From AC-32 sp963766375 (GTDB taxonomy: Bacteria; Actinomycetota; Thermoleophilia; Gaiellales; Gaiellaceae): DNA of 64,000 bases. Location of the stretch: contig CAVXZG010000008.1 in assembly GCA_963766375.1 (NCBI GenBank), positions 15,443 through 79,442 on the forward strand, in the 5' to 3' direction. Made by a program: the position numbers and the translations under genes. The notes beneath the pieces were generated by a model. It did no database searches. It had not been told where the DNA came from and saw only the letters and a list, made by a program, of their open reading frames with translations. Positions 17,355-25,505 of the stretch are shown here, piece by piece. How positions within the stretch are numbered: the first letter of the stretch is position 1; every line of letters starts with the position of its first letter.

Positions 17355-17454
17355 GGTTTTGGGGGTGGCCACGACGCGACGCCCCGCCTTCCGCACGCAC
17401 CATCGACCCATGACCCACAGGGGTGCCACATCACCAGAAAGCGAGGCCAAGCTC

Positions 17455-18937
17455 ATGAACGAATCAGCTCCCGCCCCAGCCGCCGCGTCGACGCTCTCAT
17501 CCCGTCGCGGCGTCGCGATCCTGCTCCTGCTCAGCGTCGTCCAGTTCATGGACATCCTCGACGCCTCGATCCTCAACATCGCCCTGCCGTCGATCAAGAG
17601 CGATCTCGGCTTCAGTCAGCAGAGCCTGCAGTGGGTGGTCAACGGCTACATCCTCACCTACGGCGGTTTCCTGCTCCTCGGCGGCCGCATGGCCGACCTG
17701 CTCGGCCGCCGCAGCGTTCTGGTCACCGGCCTGATCGTTTTCGCGGGTTCGTCGTTGCTCGGCGGTCTCGCCCACACCAGCTCGCTGCTCGTCGCCGCCC
17801 GCTTTGCCCAGGGAATCGGGGCGGCCATGATGTCTCCAGCCGCCCTCTCCACACTGACGAGCACCTTCCGCAGCACGCGTGACCGCAACACCGCCCTCGG
17901 CGTGTGGGCGGCCGTCTCGGGAATCGGCGGCGCCGCCGGCGTCCTCTTCGGCGGCTTGCTGACGGAAGGCCCCGGGCTGGCGCTGGGTGCTGTTCATCAA
18001 CGTCCCCTTCAGCGCGATCGCCTTGGTCGGGGCCTTCGTCCTGCTCGAGCGCGAGCGCGTACGCCCCGGCTGGCTGAAGAACTTCGATGTCCTCGGCGCC
18101 TTCCTCGTGACCGGCGGCATGCTCCAGCTGGTCTACGCGCTGGTGAAGGCACCGGACCGTCGGCTGGGGGGCGGGCTGGACGATGTCGACCTGGGCATTG
18201 CGGCCCTGCTCCTGGTCGGGTTCGTCGTCAACGAGCTGCGCGCGCGCAACCCGCTCGTGCCGATGTCGATCCTGAAGGTCAAGGGCGTCGCCGCCGCCGA
18301 CGCGACCCAGCTGGTGGCGATCGCCGGCTTCCTGCCGATGTTCTTCTTCCTCACGCTCTACATGCAGACCGTCCTGCACTACTCGCCGATCCAGACAGGC
18401 GTTGCCTACCTGCCGCTGACGGTCGGCTTCATCATCGCGGCAAGCATCAGCTCGCAGCTGTTCGCGCGCATCGGCACCAAGCCGGTGGTCGTGCTGGGCA
18501 CCGTGATCTCGGCCGCCGGCCTCTACTGGCTGTCGCTGATCCCGGTCGACGGCTCGTACGTATCGGACATCCTGCCCGGCCTGATGATCGTCTCGATCGG
18601 GATGGGCGGTGTCTTCACCGGTCTGACGACCGCCGCGAACGCGGGCGTCGACCAGGACAAGGCGGGCCTCGCCGCCGGCCTGCTCAACACGGGCCAGCAA
18701 CTGGGCGCCGCGCTCGGCCTGGCGATCCTCTCGGCGGTCGCCACGGCGCAGACGAAGTCCGTCTTGAGCGCCGGCGACGGCCTCGCTCAGGCCGCGACCC
18801 ACGGCTACCAGCGCGCACTCCTGGTCGGCGCGTTCATCGTCGGTGCGGCGACCGTCGTGGCGCTCCTGACGCCTAACACCCGTGAGACCACCGCCGCGGT
18901 CGTCGAGGAAGAGCCGGCGCTCGACCTGGCGGCCTAG
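17455..18937 (+). CDS. MFS drug/metabolite exporter, DHA2 (EmrB/QacA) family, one frameshift
   Basis: About 494 aa with 14 predicted helices, as in DHA2 transporters. The first helices contain VVQFMDILDASILNIALPSI (family motif with D in helix 1), then GGRMADLLGRRSV (motif A), and GIGAAMMSPAALS. One extra G in the run CCCGGGC near 17974 shifts the frame; the protein continues RWVLFINVPFSAIALVG to the end EEEPALDLAA. ATG 17455 is preferred over ATG 17410. It probably exports a toxic or secondary metabolite by proton antiport. Divergence from the large LuxR regulator suggests control by it. A strong hairpin follows the stop. Confidence 0.88.
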
Positions 18938-18943
18938 GCACCT

Positions 18944-18975
18944 GGGGGAGCCGCGCCCGTGCGCGTGGCTCCCCC
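18944..18975 (+). terminator. GC-rich hairpin after the MFS gene
   Basis: GGGGGAGCC (18944-18952) pairs perfectly with GGCTCCCCC (18967-18975) across a 14-base loop, starting 6 bases after the transporter stop. There is no U-tract, as is common for high-GC actinobacterial terminators. Confidence 0.6.
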
Positions 18976-19032
18976 GACCAACCGAGACGGAGGCCGAAGG
19001 GACCAACGAACACAGCGGACTAGTACGCGGTT

Positions 19033-19054
19033 GTTCATCTCGCGTTCATGAAAA
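19033..19054 (+). promoter_or_regulatory. 11-bp direct repeat (TTCAT-N6-TTCAT) before the two-component operon
   Basis: GTTCATCTCGC (19033-19043) followed directly by GTTCATGAAAA (19044-19054), ending 21 bases before the response-regulator ATG. The layout matches OmpR/PhoB-class boxes and suggests autoregulation. The core is shared with the site at 13932-13953. Confidence 0.5.
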
Positions 19055-19075
19055 CGCGGGCACCATTCGGCGGAC

Positions 19076-19753
19076 ATGAAGGTTCTGGTCGTCGAAGACG
19101 AGCTGCGGATGGCGAGCCTGATCCGCCGCGGGCTCGTGACCGAGGGCCTGGCGGCGGACGTCGCCCCGACCGGCGAGGACGCGCTTTGGATGGCTCAGGC
19201 GCACGAGTACGACGCGATCGTGCTCGACGTGATGCTCCCAGGGATCAACGGTTTCGAGACCTGCCGGCGGCTCCGCGAAGAGGGCATCTGGTCGCCCGTG
19301 CTGATGCTGACCGCGCGAGATTCAGTCGAGGACCGGGTGGCCGGGCTGGACACGGGCGCCGATGATTACCTCGTCAAGCCGTTTGCGTTCGCCGAGTTGC
19401 TCGCCCGCCTGCGGGCGCTGGCCCGGCGCGGCGACGCGGAGCGGCCGACCGTGCTCGAGGTCGGCGACCTGCGCCTCGATCCGGCCGGGCGCGAGGTCAG
19501 GCGCGGGGACAGCGAGATCCGGCTGTCGGCGAAGGAGTTCGCGCTCCTCGAGACGTTCATGCGCCGGCCCGGCGAGGTCCTTTCGCGCCTCCACCTGCTC
19601 GAGCACGCCTGGGACTTCGCCTACGAGAACCGGTCGAACGTCGTGGACGTCTACGTCCGCCATCTCCGACAGAAGATCGATCAGCCGTTCGGCCGCCGCT
19701 CGCTCGAGACGGTTCGCGGCGCCGGCTACCGGCTGCGGGCGGACGGAACGTGA
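19076..19753 (+). CDS. OmpR/PhoB-class response regulator
   Basis: 225 aa, intact. The receiver domain has acidic residues VVEDE near the start, phospho-acceptor D51 in VLDVMLPG, and K101 in DYLVKPF. The C-terminal winged helix-turn-helix includes LSAKEFALLETFMRRPGEVL and NVVDVYVRHLRQKID. It is phosphorylated by the downstream histidine kinase, whose GTG start overlaps its stop. Candidate target sites are the 11-bp direct repeats before this gene and before the secreted protein at 13913. Confidence 0.93.
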   Translation: MKVLVVEDELRMASLIRRGLVTEGLAADVAPTGEDALWMAQAHEYDAIVLDVMLPGINGFETCRRLREEGIWSPVLMLTARDSVEDRVAGLDTGADDYLVKPFAFAELLARLRALARRGDAERPTVLEVGDLRLDPAGREVRRGDSEIRLSAKEFALLETFMRRPGEVLSRLHLLEHAWDFAYENRSNVVDVYVRHLRQKIDQPFGRRSLETVRGAGYRLRADGT

Positions 19754-21189
19754 GCCGACTTCCGATCAGACTCCGCGTCACCGCCGCGCTCGCGCTCGCG
19801 ATGGCGCTCGTGCTCGCGGCCTCGGGGTGGTTCCTCTACTCACGACTGGACTCTCATCTCGCCACGGCGCTCGACGCGGCGCTGCAGGTTCGCGCCCAGG
19901 ACCTCACAACGCTCGTCCACCAGCCGAACGCCTCGCTCGCGGAGGAAAGCGGCGGACGGTTCATCGAGCAGGGCGAGAGCTTCGCCCAGCTCCTGGATCC
20001 GGGAGGCGCCGTGCTGGATGCGACGAAGCCGCTCGGCTCAGCGTCGCTCCTCGGCCGGACCGAGCTCAGGGCGGCCGAGAGCGAGCCGATCTACGCAAAT
20101 CGGTCTTCCATCCCGGGCCTGAACGAGCCCTCGCGGCTGCTTGCGAGCCCCGTCGAGCGGGGAGGCCGCAAGCTCGTGCTGGTCGTAGGCGCCACGCGGG
20201 GGAACGACGCAGAAACGCTCGCCGCCTTCCGGGACGAGCTACTCATCGCAGGCCCGATCGCCCTCATCCTGGCCTCGCTTGCCGGGTACTTTCTCGCCGG
20301 GTTAGCGCTTCGTCCGGTCGAGTCCATGCGCAGCCGTGCCGCCGCGATCTCGGCCGAGACGCCGGGCGAGCGCCTGCCGGTCCCCGCCACTCGAGACGAG
20401 ATCGAGCGGCTCGGGCAGACCCTGAACGAGATGCTCGGGCGGCTCGAAGACGCCCTTCAGCGCGAGCGCGACTTCGTCGCAGATGCCGGGCACGAGCTCC
20501 GGACGCCGCTCGCGCTGCTCCGCACGGAGCTCGAGCTCGCGCTGCGGCACGGCCGCTCGCCCGAGGAGCTCCGCGAGGCGGTGCGCTGGTCGACCCAGGA
20601 GGTCGACCGCCTGACGCAGCTCGCCGAGGACCTCCTGCTGATCGCTCGCTCCGACCGAGGGAAGCTGCCGCTGACCATGGAGCCGCTCGACGCCGACGAG
20701 CTCCTTTCGTCCGTGGTAAGCCGGTTCCAATGGCGTGCGGATGAGAGCGCGAGGCCGCTCGCCCACGACGCTGCGTCCGGAGTGCCCCTCCACGGCGACC
20801 GCCTGCGCCTCGAACAGGCTCTCGGCAACCTTGTCGACAATGCGCTCCGCCACGGCAACGGGAGCGTGAGCCTGCGCGCGAGCAATGTCGACGGAGCCGT
20901 GGAGCTCCATGTCGAGGACGAGGGTGGCGGATTTCCACCCGCCTTTCTGGAGCACGCCTTCGAGCGGTTCAGCCGCCCACAGCCTGGGCGGGAAGGGTCG
21001 GGCGCAGGGCTCGGCCTGTCGATCGTCCGGGTGATCGCCGAGGCTCACGGCGGCGTCGCGGAAGCGGCAAATGGTCCGGCAGGCGGTGCTGACGTGTGGC
21101 TCGTGCTGTCCGCGGCTACGGCGCCGCCGTCGACGCGCTCGAGGCCGTCGTCTGGGAGCGTCTCCCAGGACGCAACCGAGCGGACGTAG
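19750..21189 (+). CDS. membrane sensor histidine kinase
   Basis: 479 aa, GTG start overlapping the response regulator stop (GTGA). Two transmembrane helices (LALAMALVLAASGWFLYS and LIAGPIALILASLAGYFLAG) enclose an extracytoplasmic sensor of about 130 residues. A HAMP domain follows, then the DHp helix FVADAGHELRTPLALLRTEL with phospho-acceptor His248. The ATPase domain has GNLVDNALRHG, VEDEGGGF and GSGAGLGLSIV. The real kinase fold ends near GGADVWLVL; the last 25 or so Ser/Thr/Arg-rich residues overlap the convergent GFA gene and may be a read-through caused by an indel near the end. Confidence 0.92.
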   Translation: MSRLPIRLRVTAALALAMALVLAASGWFLYSRLDSHLATALDAALQVRAQDLTTLVHQPNASLAEESGGRFIEQGESFAQLLDPGGAVLDATKPLGSASLLGRTELRAAESEPIYANRSSIPGLNEPSRLLASPVERGGRKLVLVVGATRGNDAETLAAFRDELLIAGPIALILASLAGYFLAGLALRPVESMRSRAAAISAETPGERLPVPATRDEIERLGQTLNEMLGRLEDALQRERDFVADAGHELRTPLALLRTELELALRHGRSPEELREAVRWSTQEVDRLTQLAEDLLLIARSDRGKLPLTMEPLDADELLSSVVSRFQWRADESARPLAHDAASGVPLHGDRLRLEQALGNLVDNALRHGNGSVSLRASNVDGAVELHVEDEGGGFPPAFLEHAFERFSRPQPGREGSGAGLGLSIVRVIAEAHGGVAEAANGPAGGADVWLVLSAATAPPSTRSRPSSGSVSQDATERT

Positions 21190-21523
21190 ATGTGCTTGCG
21201 TCGGCTTGCTCGTCCAGCGGCGAGTCGATCGCGCTCAGGCGCACGCTCGCCGCGTCGGACTCCGGCCAGCCGCCGCCGAAGAGGTTCGAGCCGCAGACCG
21301 AGCAGAACGTCTTCGCGCTGCCTTCTTCCGGCTGGTAGGTGCGCAGGAGCTCCTCGCCCTCGAGGATGCTCACCTCGTCGCTGTGGACCCGGCCGTTTGC
21401 CGTGCCGACGCCGCCGGAGAGCTTCTTGCAGGTCGTGCAGTGGCAGAACGCGCGTGCCTCGAAGGTTTCCGGGACCTCGAACTGCACGCCCCCGCACTGG
21501 CAGCTGCCTCGCAACGCGGCCAT
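21045..21523 (-). CDS. GFA (glutathione-dependent formaldehyde-activating/CENP-V) family protein, one frameshift
   Basis: Starts MAALRGSCQCGGVQFEVPET. Zinc-binding cysteines are visible as C-x-C in CQCGG, CHCTTC and FCSVCGSN, the GFA fold signature. The frame changes near 21195, after which HIYVRSVASWETLPDDGL gives the usual C-terminal end. The true stop is uncertain because the open frame runs to 21045, beyond the normal family length, under the kinase gene. GFA proteins were linked to formaldehyde-glutathione adduct formation, though this activity is disputed for many members. It is divergent from a class III alcohol dehydrogenase, which supports a role in formaldehyde metabolism. Confidence 0.8.
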
Positions 21524-21551
21524 GGAATCGAGCCTACCGTAGGATCGCCGC

Positions 21552-22658
21552 GTGAAGATCCGCGCGGCAGTGCTGGAGTCGTTCGGGGCTCCGCTCGAGG
21601 TGCAGGAGCTCGAGCTCGCCGAGCCGCGCGCGGGCGAGGTGCTGGTCCGGCTCGTGGCCTGCGGCGTCTGCCACACCGACCTGTTCACGGCTTCAGGCGC
21701 CGATCCGTCCGGCTACTCGCCGACCGTGCTCGGGCACGAGGGAGCCGGCGTCGTCGAGCGGGTCGGCGAGGGCGTCACTTCGTTGTCGCCGGGCGACCAC
21801 GTCGTCACGCTCTTCTCGCCGCAGTGCCGCGAGTGTGTGCACTGCCTCGACCCGCGGACGAACCTCTGCCTCGCGATCCGCGAGCAGCAGGGCCAGGGCT
21901 TCCTGCCCGACGGGACGACGCGCTTGTCCCGCGACGGCGAGCCCGTGCGCCACTTCATGGGCACCTCGACCTTCGCCGAGGCGACGGTGATGCCGGAGAT
22001 CGCGCTCGCGAAGGTGAGCCCGGAGGCGCCGCTCGACCGGGCGTGCCTGTTCGCCTGCGGGCTCTCGACCGGCCTCGGCGCGGCGATGAACACCGCGCGG
22101 GTGGAGCCGGGCTCGACGTGTGTCGTCTTCGGCGCGGGGATGGTCGGCCTGGGCGCGGTCGCGGGTTGCCGCCTGCAGGGAGCGGAGCGGATCGTCTGCG
22201 TCGACCTCTCCGAAGAGCGGCTCGAGCTGGCGCGCGGCCAGGGCGCAACCGAGACGCTCGTCGGCGGGCCCGACACGGTCGAGCGGATCCTCGAGCTGAC
22301 GGGCGGCTTCGGCGCCGACTACACCTTCGAGGCGACCGGCAGCGTCGGGGTGATGCGGCAGGCGGTCGAGTCGGCCCGCATGGGCTGGGGCCTCGCCACG
22401 GTCTGCGGCGTCGCCGGCAAGGGCGAGACGCTCGAGGTCGTGCCGCGCTTCCTGATCACCGGCCGGCGCGTGGCCGGCTCGTCGTTCGGCGGGGTCAAGG
22501 GCCGCGACCAGGTGCCGCAGCTCGTCGAGCGCTGGCTCGCCGGGGAGATCGACGTCGAGCCGTTCGTCTCGCACAAGCTGACGCTGGACGAGGTCAACCG
22601 GGGCTTCGAGCTGATGGAGGCCCAGGACGGCATCCGCAGCGTGATCGACTTCGGCTAG
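21552..22658 (+). CDS. class III zinc alcohol dehydrogenase (S-(hydroxymethyl)thiol/formaldehyde dehydrogenase-like)
   Basis: 368 aa, intact, GTG start. Catalytic zinc ligands are seen in ACGVCHTD and VLGHEGAG. The structural zinc site is four cysteines in QCRECVHCLDPRTNLC. The Rossmann motif is CVVFGAGMVGLGAV, followed by VCVDLSEERLELA. The overall pattern matches class III/mycothiol-dependent alcohol dehydrogenases that oxidise the formaldehyde adduct of a low-molecular-weight thiol with NAD+. In Actinobacteria the thiol is usually mycothiol; which thiol is used here is not shown. It is divergently paired with the GFA gene 28 bases away. Confidence 0.88.
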   Translation: MKIRAAVLESFGAPLEVQELELAEPRAGEVLVRLVACGVCHTDLFTASGADPSGYSPTVLGHEGAGVVERVGEGVTSLSPGDHVVTLFSPQCRECVHCLDPRTNLCLAIREQQGQGFLPDGTTRLSRDGEPVRHFMGTSTFAEATVMPEIALAKVSPEAPLDRACLFACGLSTGLGAAMNTARVEPGSTCVVFGAGMVGLGAVAGCRLQGAERIVCVDLSEERLELARGQGATETLVGGPDTVERILELTGGFGADYTFEATGSVGVMRQAVESARMGWGLATVCGVAGKGETLEVVPRFLITGRRVAGSSFGGVKGRDQVPQLVERWLAGEIDVEPFVSHKLTLDEVNRGFELMEAQDGIRSVIDFG

Positions 22659-22996
22659 ATCGGCTTCAGCGGGTCGTGGCCCCAGTTCAGCAACGAATAG
22701 CGCCAGCGCGTGTCCCTCACGTCGCCCCGCGGCCGCTGTGCGAGGTGCCGGTGCACGTACCCCACGACCTTTCGCATGTGCCTGTAGTCGTCGATCGTCA
22801 GATCCCGATCCCTGGGCTTCCGTAACAGAGAGACGATGCGCCGACCAGAAGCGTGCCCGACGGACTCGCCCCCGCCGCGCCGGAAGCCGACTGCCGTGGA
22901 CTCGTCCGTCCGCAGCCATGCTTCGAGCTCTCGGTCGGTGAGGTTCACGACCTCGTGGAACTGAAGCCAGACTCGCTTGCGTTCTTCGTCTGTCAT
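22655..22996 (-). CDS. DUF3140 family protein
   Basis: 113 aa. Contains FHEVVNLTDRELEAWLRTDE, then ESVGHASGRRIVSLLRK and the very characteristic C-terminus DTRWRYSLLNWGHDPLK. This is DUF3140, a small soluble family of unknown function sometimes noted as DNA-binding. Its stop overlaps that of the convergent dehydrogenase in a shared CTAG. Confidence 0.9.
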   Translation of the reverse strand: MTDEERKRVWLQFHEVVNLTDRELEAWLRTDESTAVGFRRGGGESVGHASGRRIVSLLRKPRDRDLTIDDYRHMRKVVGYVHRHLAQRPRGDVRDTRWRYSLLNWGHDPLKPI

Positions 22997-23005
22997 CGAT
23001 GACCC

Positions 23006-23033
23006 GCGAGGGCCCGGCTGACCGGGCCCTCGC
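23006..23033 (-). terminator. perfect 12-bp hairpin between the fasciclin and DUF3140 genes
   Basis: GCGAGGGCCCGG (23006-23017) pairs with CCGGGCCCTCGC (23022-23033) across a 4-base loop. It lies 18 bases past the fasciclin stop and before the DUF3140 start, so it probably ends transcription of the fasciclin gene. No long T-run follows on the minus strand. Confidence 0.6.
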
Positions 23034-23050
23034 TTGCGTCTGGACGAGCC

Positions 23051-23560
23051 TCAGCTCGTCGGCGGGATCAGCACCCGGTTGATGACGTGGATGACGCCGT
23101 TCGAGGCCAGGACATTCGGTTTAACGACCCTGGCGCCGTTGATGTAGACCATGCCTCCGCTGACGCGGATTCGCACAACCGCCCCGTTCAGCGTCTTCGC
23201 GGAGCGCAGCTTCGTCACCTTCGCCGCGGTTAGGCGGCCGCTGACGACGTGGTAGAGCAGGACCGCGCGCAGCTTGGCCTTGTCGGCCGCGAGCTGCTTG
23301 AGTGTCGCCTTCGGAACCTTTGCGAACGCGGCGTCGGTGGGGGCGAACACGGTGAATCGGCCCGTTCCGGACAGCGTCTTCGCGAGACCCGCCTGCTTCA
23401 CGAGCGAGACGAGCGTCTTGAACTGTCCGGCCGCCGCCGCCGTCTGCACCACGTTCAACTGGGCCCCGCGCGGGCTGCTCGTGGCCGCAAGTGCGCCTGC
23501 CGCCAGAACCGCGACTGCAGTCGCGAGCAGTGCGGCTGTCGTGAGTCGTAGTTTGCCCAT
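23051..23560 (-). CDS. secreted fasciclin (FAS1) domain protein
   Basis: 169 aa from ATG 23560, which follows the ribosome site GGAGAGGAGAAAC. A signal peptide (LTTAALLATAVAVLAAGALA) precedes one FAS1 domain. H1-type segment: GRFTVFAPTDAAFAKVP. H2-type segment: LYHVVSGRLTAAKV, and end NGVIHVINRVLIPP. FAS1 domains mediate adhesion between cells or to polysaccharide. The gene follows DUF378 on the same strand, 28 bases apart, and both may be controlled from the operator region before the CarH-like gene. Confidence 0.92.
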   Translation of the reverse strand: MGKLRLTTAALLATAVAVLAAGALAATSSPRGAQLNVVQTAAAAGQFKTLVSLVKQAGLAKTLSGTGRFTVFAPTDAAFAKVPKATLKQLAADKAKLRAVLLYHVVSGRLTAAKVTKLRSAKTLNGAVVRIRVSGGMVYINGARVVKPNVLASNGVIHVINRVLIPPTS

Positions 23561-23588
23561 TCTGTTTCTCCTCTCCGTTGACTGCTTG

Positions 23589-23828
23589 CTAGGCGACGCT
23601 GGCCGACGGCTTGCCGCTCCAGCGACGGGTGAGCGCCAGCAGCCGCGCCGTTCCGTAAAGAGCAGCAAGGCCGACGAGCCCGTAGACGATCCGGCTGGCG
23701 GCGCTCGTCTCGCCGAAATCGCGGCCGAAGATCCATGCCACCAGGTCGAACTCGGCGAGAGCGACGAGGCCCCAGTTGAGCCCGCCGACGATCAGCAAGG
23801 TCGCCGCGAACAGATCGATCCGTTCCAT
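23589..23828 (-). CDS. DUF378 small membrane protein
   Basis: 79 aa. It starts MERIDLFAATLLIVGGLNWG and has LVALAEFDLVAWIFG with a second helix VYGLVGLAALYGTARL: the DUF378 two-helix family with its conserved GGLNWGL. Function is unknown. A good ribosome site (AGGAGGGAC) precedes it, and two 11-bp repeats of the putative B12-photoreceptor operator (23840-23861) lie immediately upstream. Confidence 0.9.
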   Translation of the reverse strand: MERIDLFAATLLIVGGLNWGLVALAEFDLVAWIFGRDFGETSAASRIVYGLVGLAALYGTARLLALTRRWSGKPSASVA

Positions 23829-23839
23829 CCTGTCCCTCC

Positions 23840-23914
23840 TTTGTCTAGGTTTCGTCCAGACTCTAGCGGGCTAGCAGCGGCTTTGTCAAATCTTTGTCTA
23901 GATTCTGTACAGTG
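23840..23914. promoter_or_regulatory. tandem 11-bp direct repeats, candidate operator of the adjacent CarH/LitR-like regulator
   Basis: Three consecutive 11-bp units, TTTGTCAAATC (23882-23892), TTTGTCTAGAT (23893-23903) and TCTGTACAGTG (23904-23914), end 5 bases before the regulator ATG. Two more, TTTGTCTAGGT (23840-23850) and TTCGTCCAGAC (23851-23861), lie just upstream of DUF378. Consensus T-Y-Y-G-T-M-N-A. CarH proteins are known to bind tandem 11-bp direct repeats as B12-assembled tetramers. The site lies in the shared intergenic region and could control both directions. Confidence 0.6.
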
Positions 23915-23919
23915 AGGAC

Positions 23920-24807
23920 ATGGCAGACACTGGACACTTGCGAATCGGCGAACTGAGCAGGCGCACAGGCACGAGCGTCGACTCGTTGCGAGCATGGGAG
24001 CGGCGCTATGGGCTGCTGAGCCCTGACCGCTCGGACGGAGGATTTCGCCTCTACTCCGATGAGGACGTGGAGCGCGTGCGAGCGATGCAGACCCACCTCC
24101 ACGACGGCCTCGCCGCTGCCGAAGCCGCCCGGCGAGCGCTCGAGACCGGTGTCCGCGTGGCAGGCGGAAGCGATCTGGTCACCCAGTCGAGGCGCGAGCT
24201 GGTGGATGCGCTCGCGAGCTTCGCTGAAGGGAGGGCGAACTCGGCGCTGGACCGACTGCTGGGCGCCCTCAGTGTGGACACTGTGCTCGTCGAGATCGTG
24301 CTTCCGTATCTGCACGAGCTCGGCGAGGCGTGGGCGCGCGGCGATGCGAGCGTCGCGCAGGAGCACTTCGCGAGCAACTTCGTCCGGGGCAGGCTGTTCG
24401 GGCTCGCCCGCGGCTGGGGCGAGGGAGCCGGCCCCCACGCCCTGCTCGCCTGTCCGCCACGAGAGCAGCACGACCTCGGGCTGATCGCATTCGGCCTCGC
24501 ACTGCGCAACCGGGGCTGGCGAATCACGTACCTCGGACAGGACACCCCCCTCTCGACGCTCGAGCAGGAAGCACGCGAGCTGGCGCCCGACCGCGTTGTG
24601 GTCGCCGCTTCCACACCTGAGCGACTGGAGGACGTGCTGATGGACCTCGCGAAGCTGGCGAAGGCGGCTCCGCTCTCGCTCGCAGGCGCGGGTGCCTCGG
24701 CCGACCTGGCCGGAAAGGCCGGAGCGATGCTGCTCGAGGGCGATCCGGTCAGCGAGGCGGAGCGGCTGACCCTGGAGCTTCGACCAGGCTCTCGATCGCA
24801 GCCTTGA
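23920..24807 (+). CDS. MerR-type regulator with B12-binding domains (CarH/LitR-like photoreceptor)
   Basis: 295 aa, intact. The N-terminal MerR winged helix has LRIGELSRRTGTSVDSLRAW followed by ERRYGLLSPDRSDGGFRLYS. A four-helix B12-cap domain carries WARGDASVAQEH, matching the W-x9-EH motif of CarH that sits over the adenosyl ligand. The C-terminal Rossmann domain has EQHDLGL, with the histidine of the DxHxxG-type B12 motif (Asp replaced by Glu). Known relatives bind adenosylcobalamin, repress in the dark and release DNA in light. Autoregulation is suggested by the repeats ending 5 bases before the start. Its neighbours are DUF378 and fasciclin genes rather than carotenoid genes. Confidence 0.85.
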   Translation: MADTGHLRIGELSRRTGTSVDSLRAWERRYGLLSPDRSDGGFRLYSDEDVERVRAMQTHLHDGLAAAEAARRALETGVRVAGGSDLVTQSRRELVDALASFAEGRANSALDRLLGALSVDTVLVEIVLPYLHELGEAWARGDASVAQEHFASNFVRGRLFGLARGWGEGAGPHALLACPPREQHDLGLIAFGLALRNRGWRITYLGQDTPLSTLEQEARELAPDRVVVAASTPERLEDVLMDLAKLAKAAPLSLAGAGASADLAGKAGAMLLEGDPVSEAERLTLELRPGSRSQP

Positions 24808-25505
24808 CCTGTGACCACTCGGATGCGAGCGGATCGATCAGCTCGAAATGGCCGCCACCCTCGAGTGTGACGAGCTCGGCTTCTTCGCCAGCGACGCTGA
24901 CGTAACGCTCGCTCATCGTGTAAGGAACGCCGTCGTCGTCAGTGCAGTGGATGACGATCTGCCGGACGCCGAGCGGGAGGAGCTCGAGCGGCGAGCCGTC
25001 GGCGAAGTGCTCCGGCGGCATGAACTTCGCCGGCGCGCTATCCGGCCCGTTGCGCTCCGCGGACTCCTGCACGTCAGAGACCGGCGCGAGCGCGACGACG
25101 GGTAGCTGGGCCCGCTTCGCCGCCCAGAGCGCGAGCTGTCCTCCGGCGGAGTGGCCGACGAGCACGACCCGCGTGTGGTCGACCGGAAGCTTGGGGAGGA
25201 ACTCGACGGCGCGTGCGATGTCCTCCCCGGTCCCAGGCCACCCGCCGCCGGGGTCGCCGATGCTGCGGTACTCGACATTCCAGGTCCCGATCCCCGTCGC
25301 GGTCAGCGCCCGGCTCATATGGCCCGTGTGGATCAGGTTGTAGTTCGCCTTCCAGTAGCCGCCGTGGATCACGACAGCCAGCGGCGGGGCTTCGGCGTCA
25401 CGGCAGGCGCAGGTCGCCGAACTGCAGCGGCTCGGGCCCGTAGGCGAGGCGCGCGTCGGCAGGCGGAGGCGGCGGGTCGGTGAGGATCTCCGCGCTGTCT
25501 CGCAT
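24749..25505 (-). CDS. alpha/beta hydrolase (esterase/kynurenine formamidase-like), one frameshift
   Basis: About 251 aa. The ATG at 25505 overlaps the stop of the phosphatase gene (TGATG). The N-terminus reads ILTDPPPPPADARLAYGPEP then LQFGDLRLP. A frame change near 25400 leads into APPLAVVIHGGYWKANYN, the HGG(Y/F)W oxyanion motif. The nucleophile is in VLVGHSAGGQLALWA and the late histidine in GGGHFELIDP. This is the kynurenine-formamidase-like esterase branch; the substrate is unknown. It converges on and overlaps the 3' end of the CarH-like gene by about 59 bases. Confidence 0.8.
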
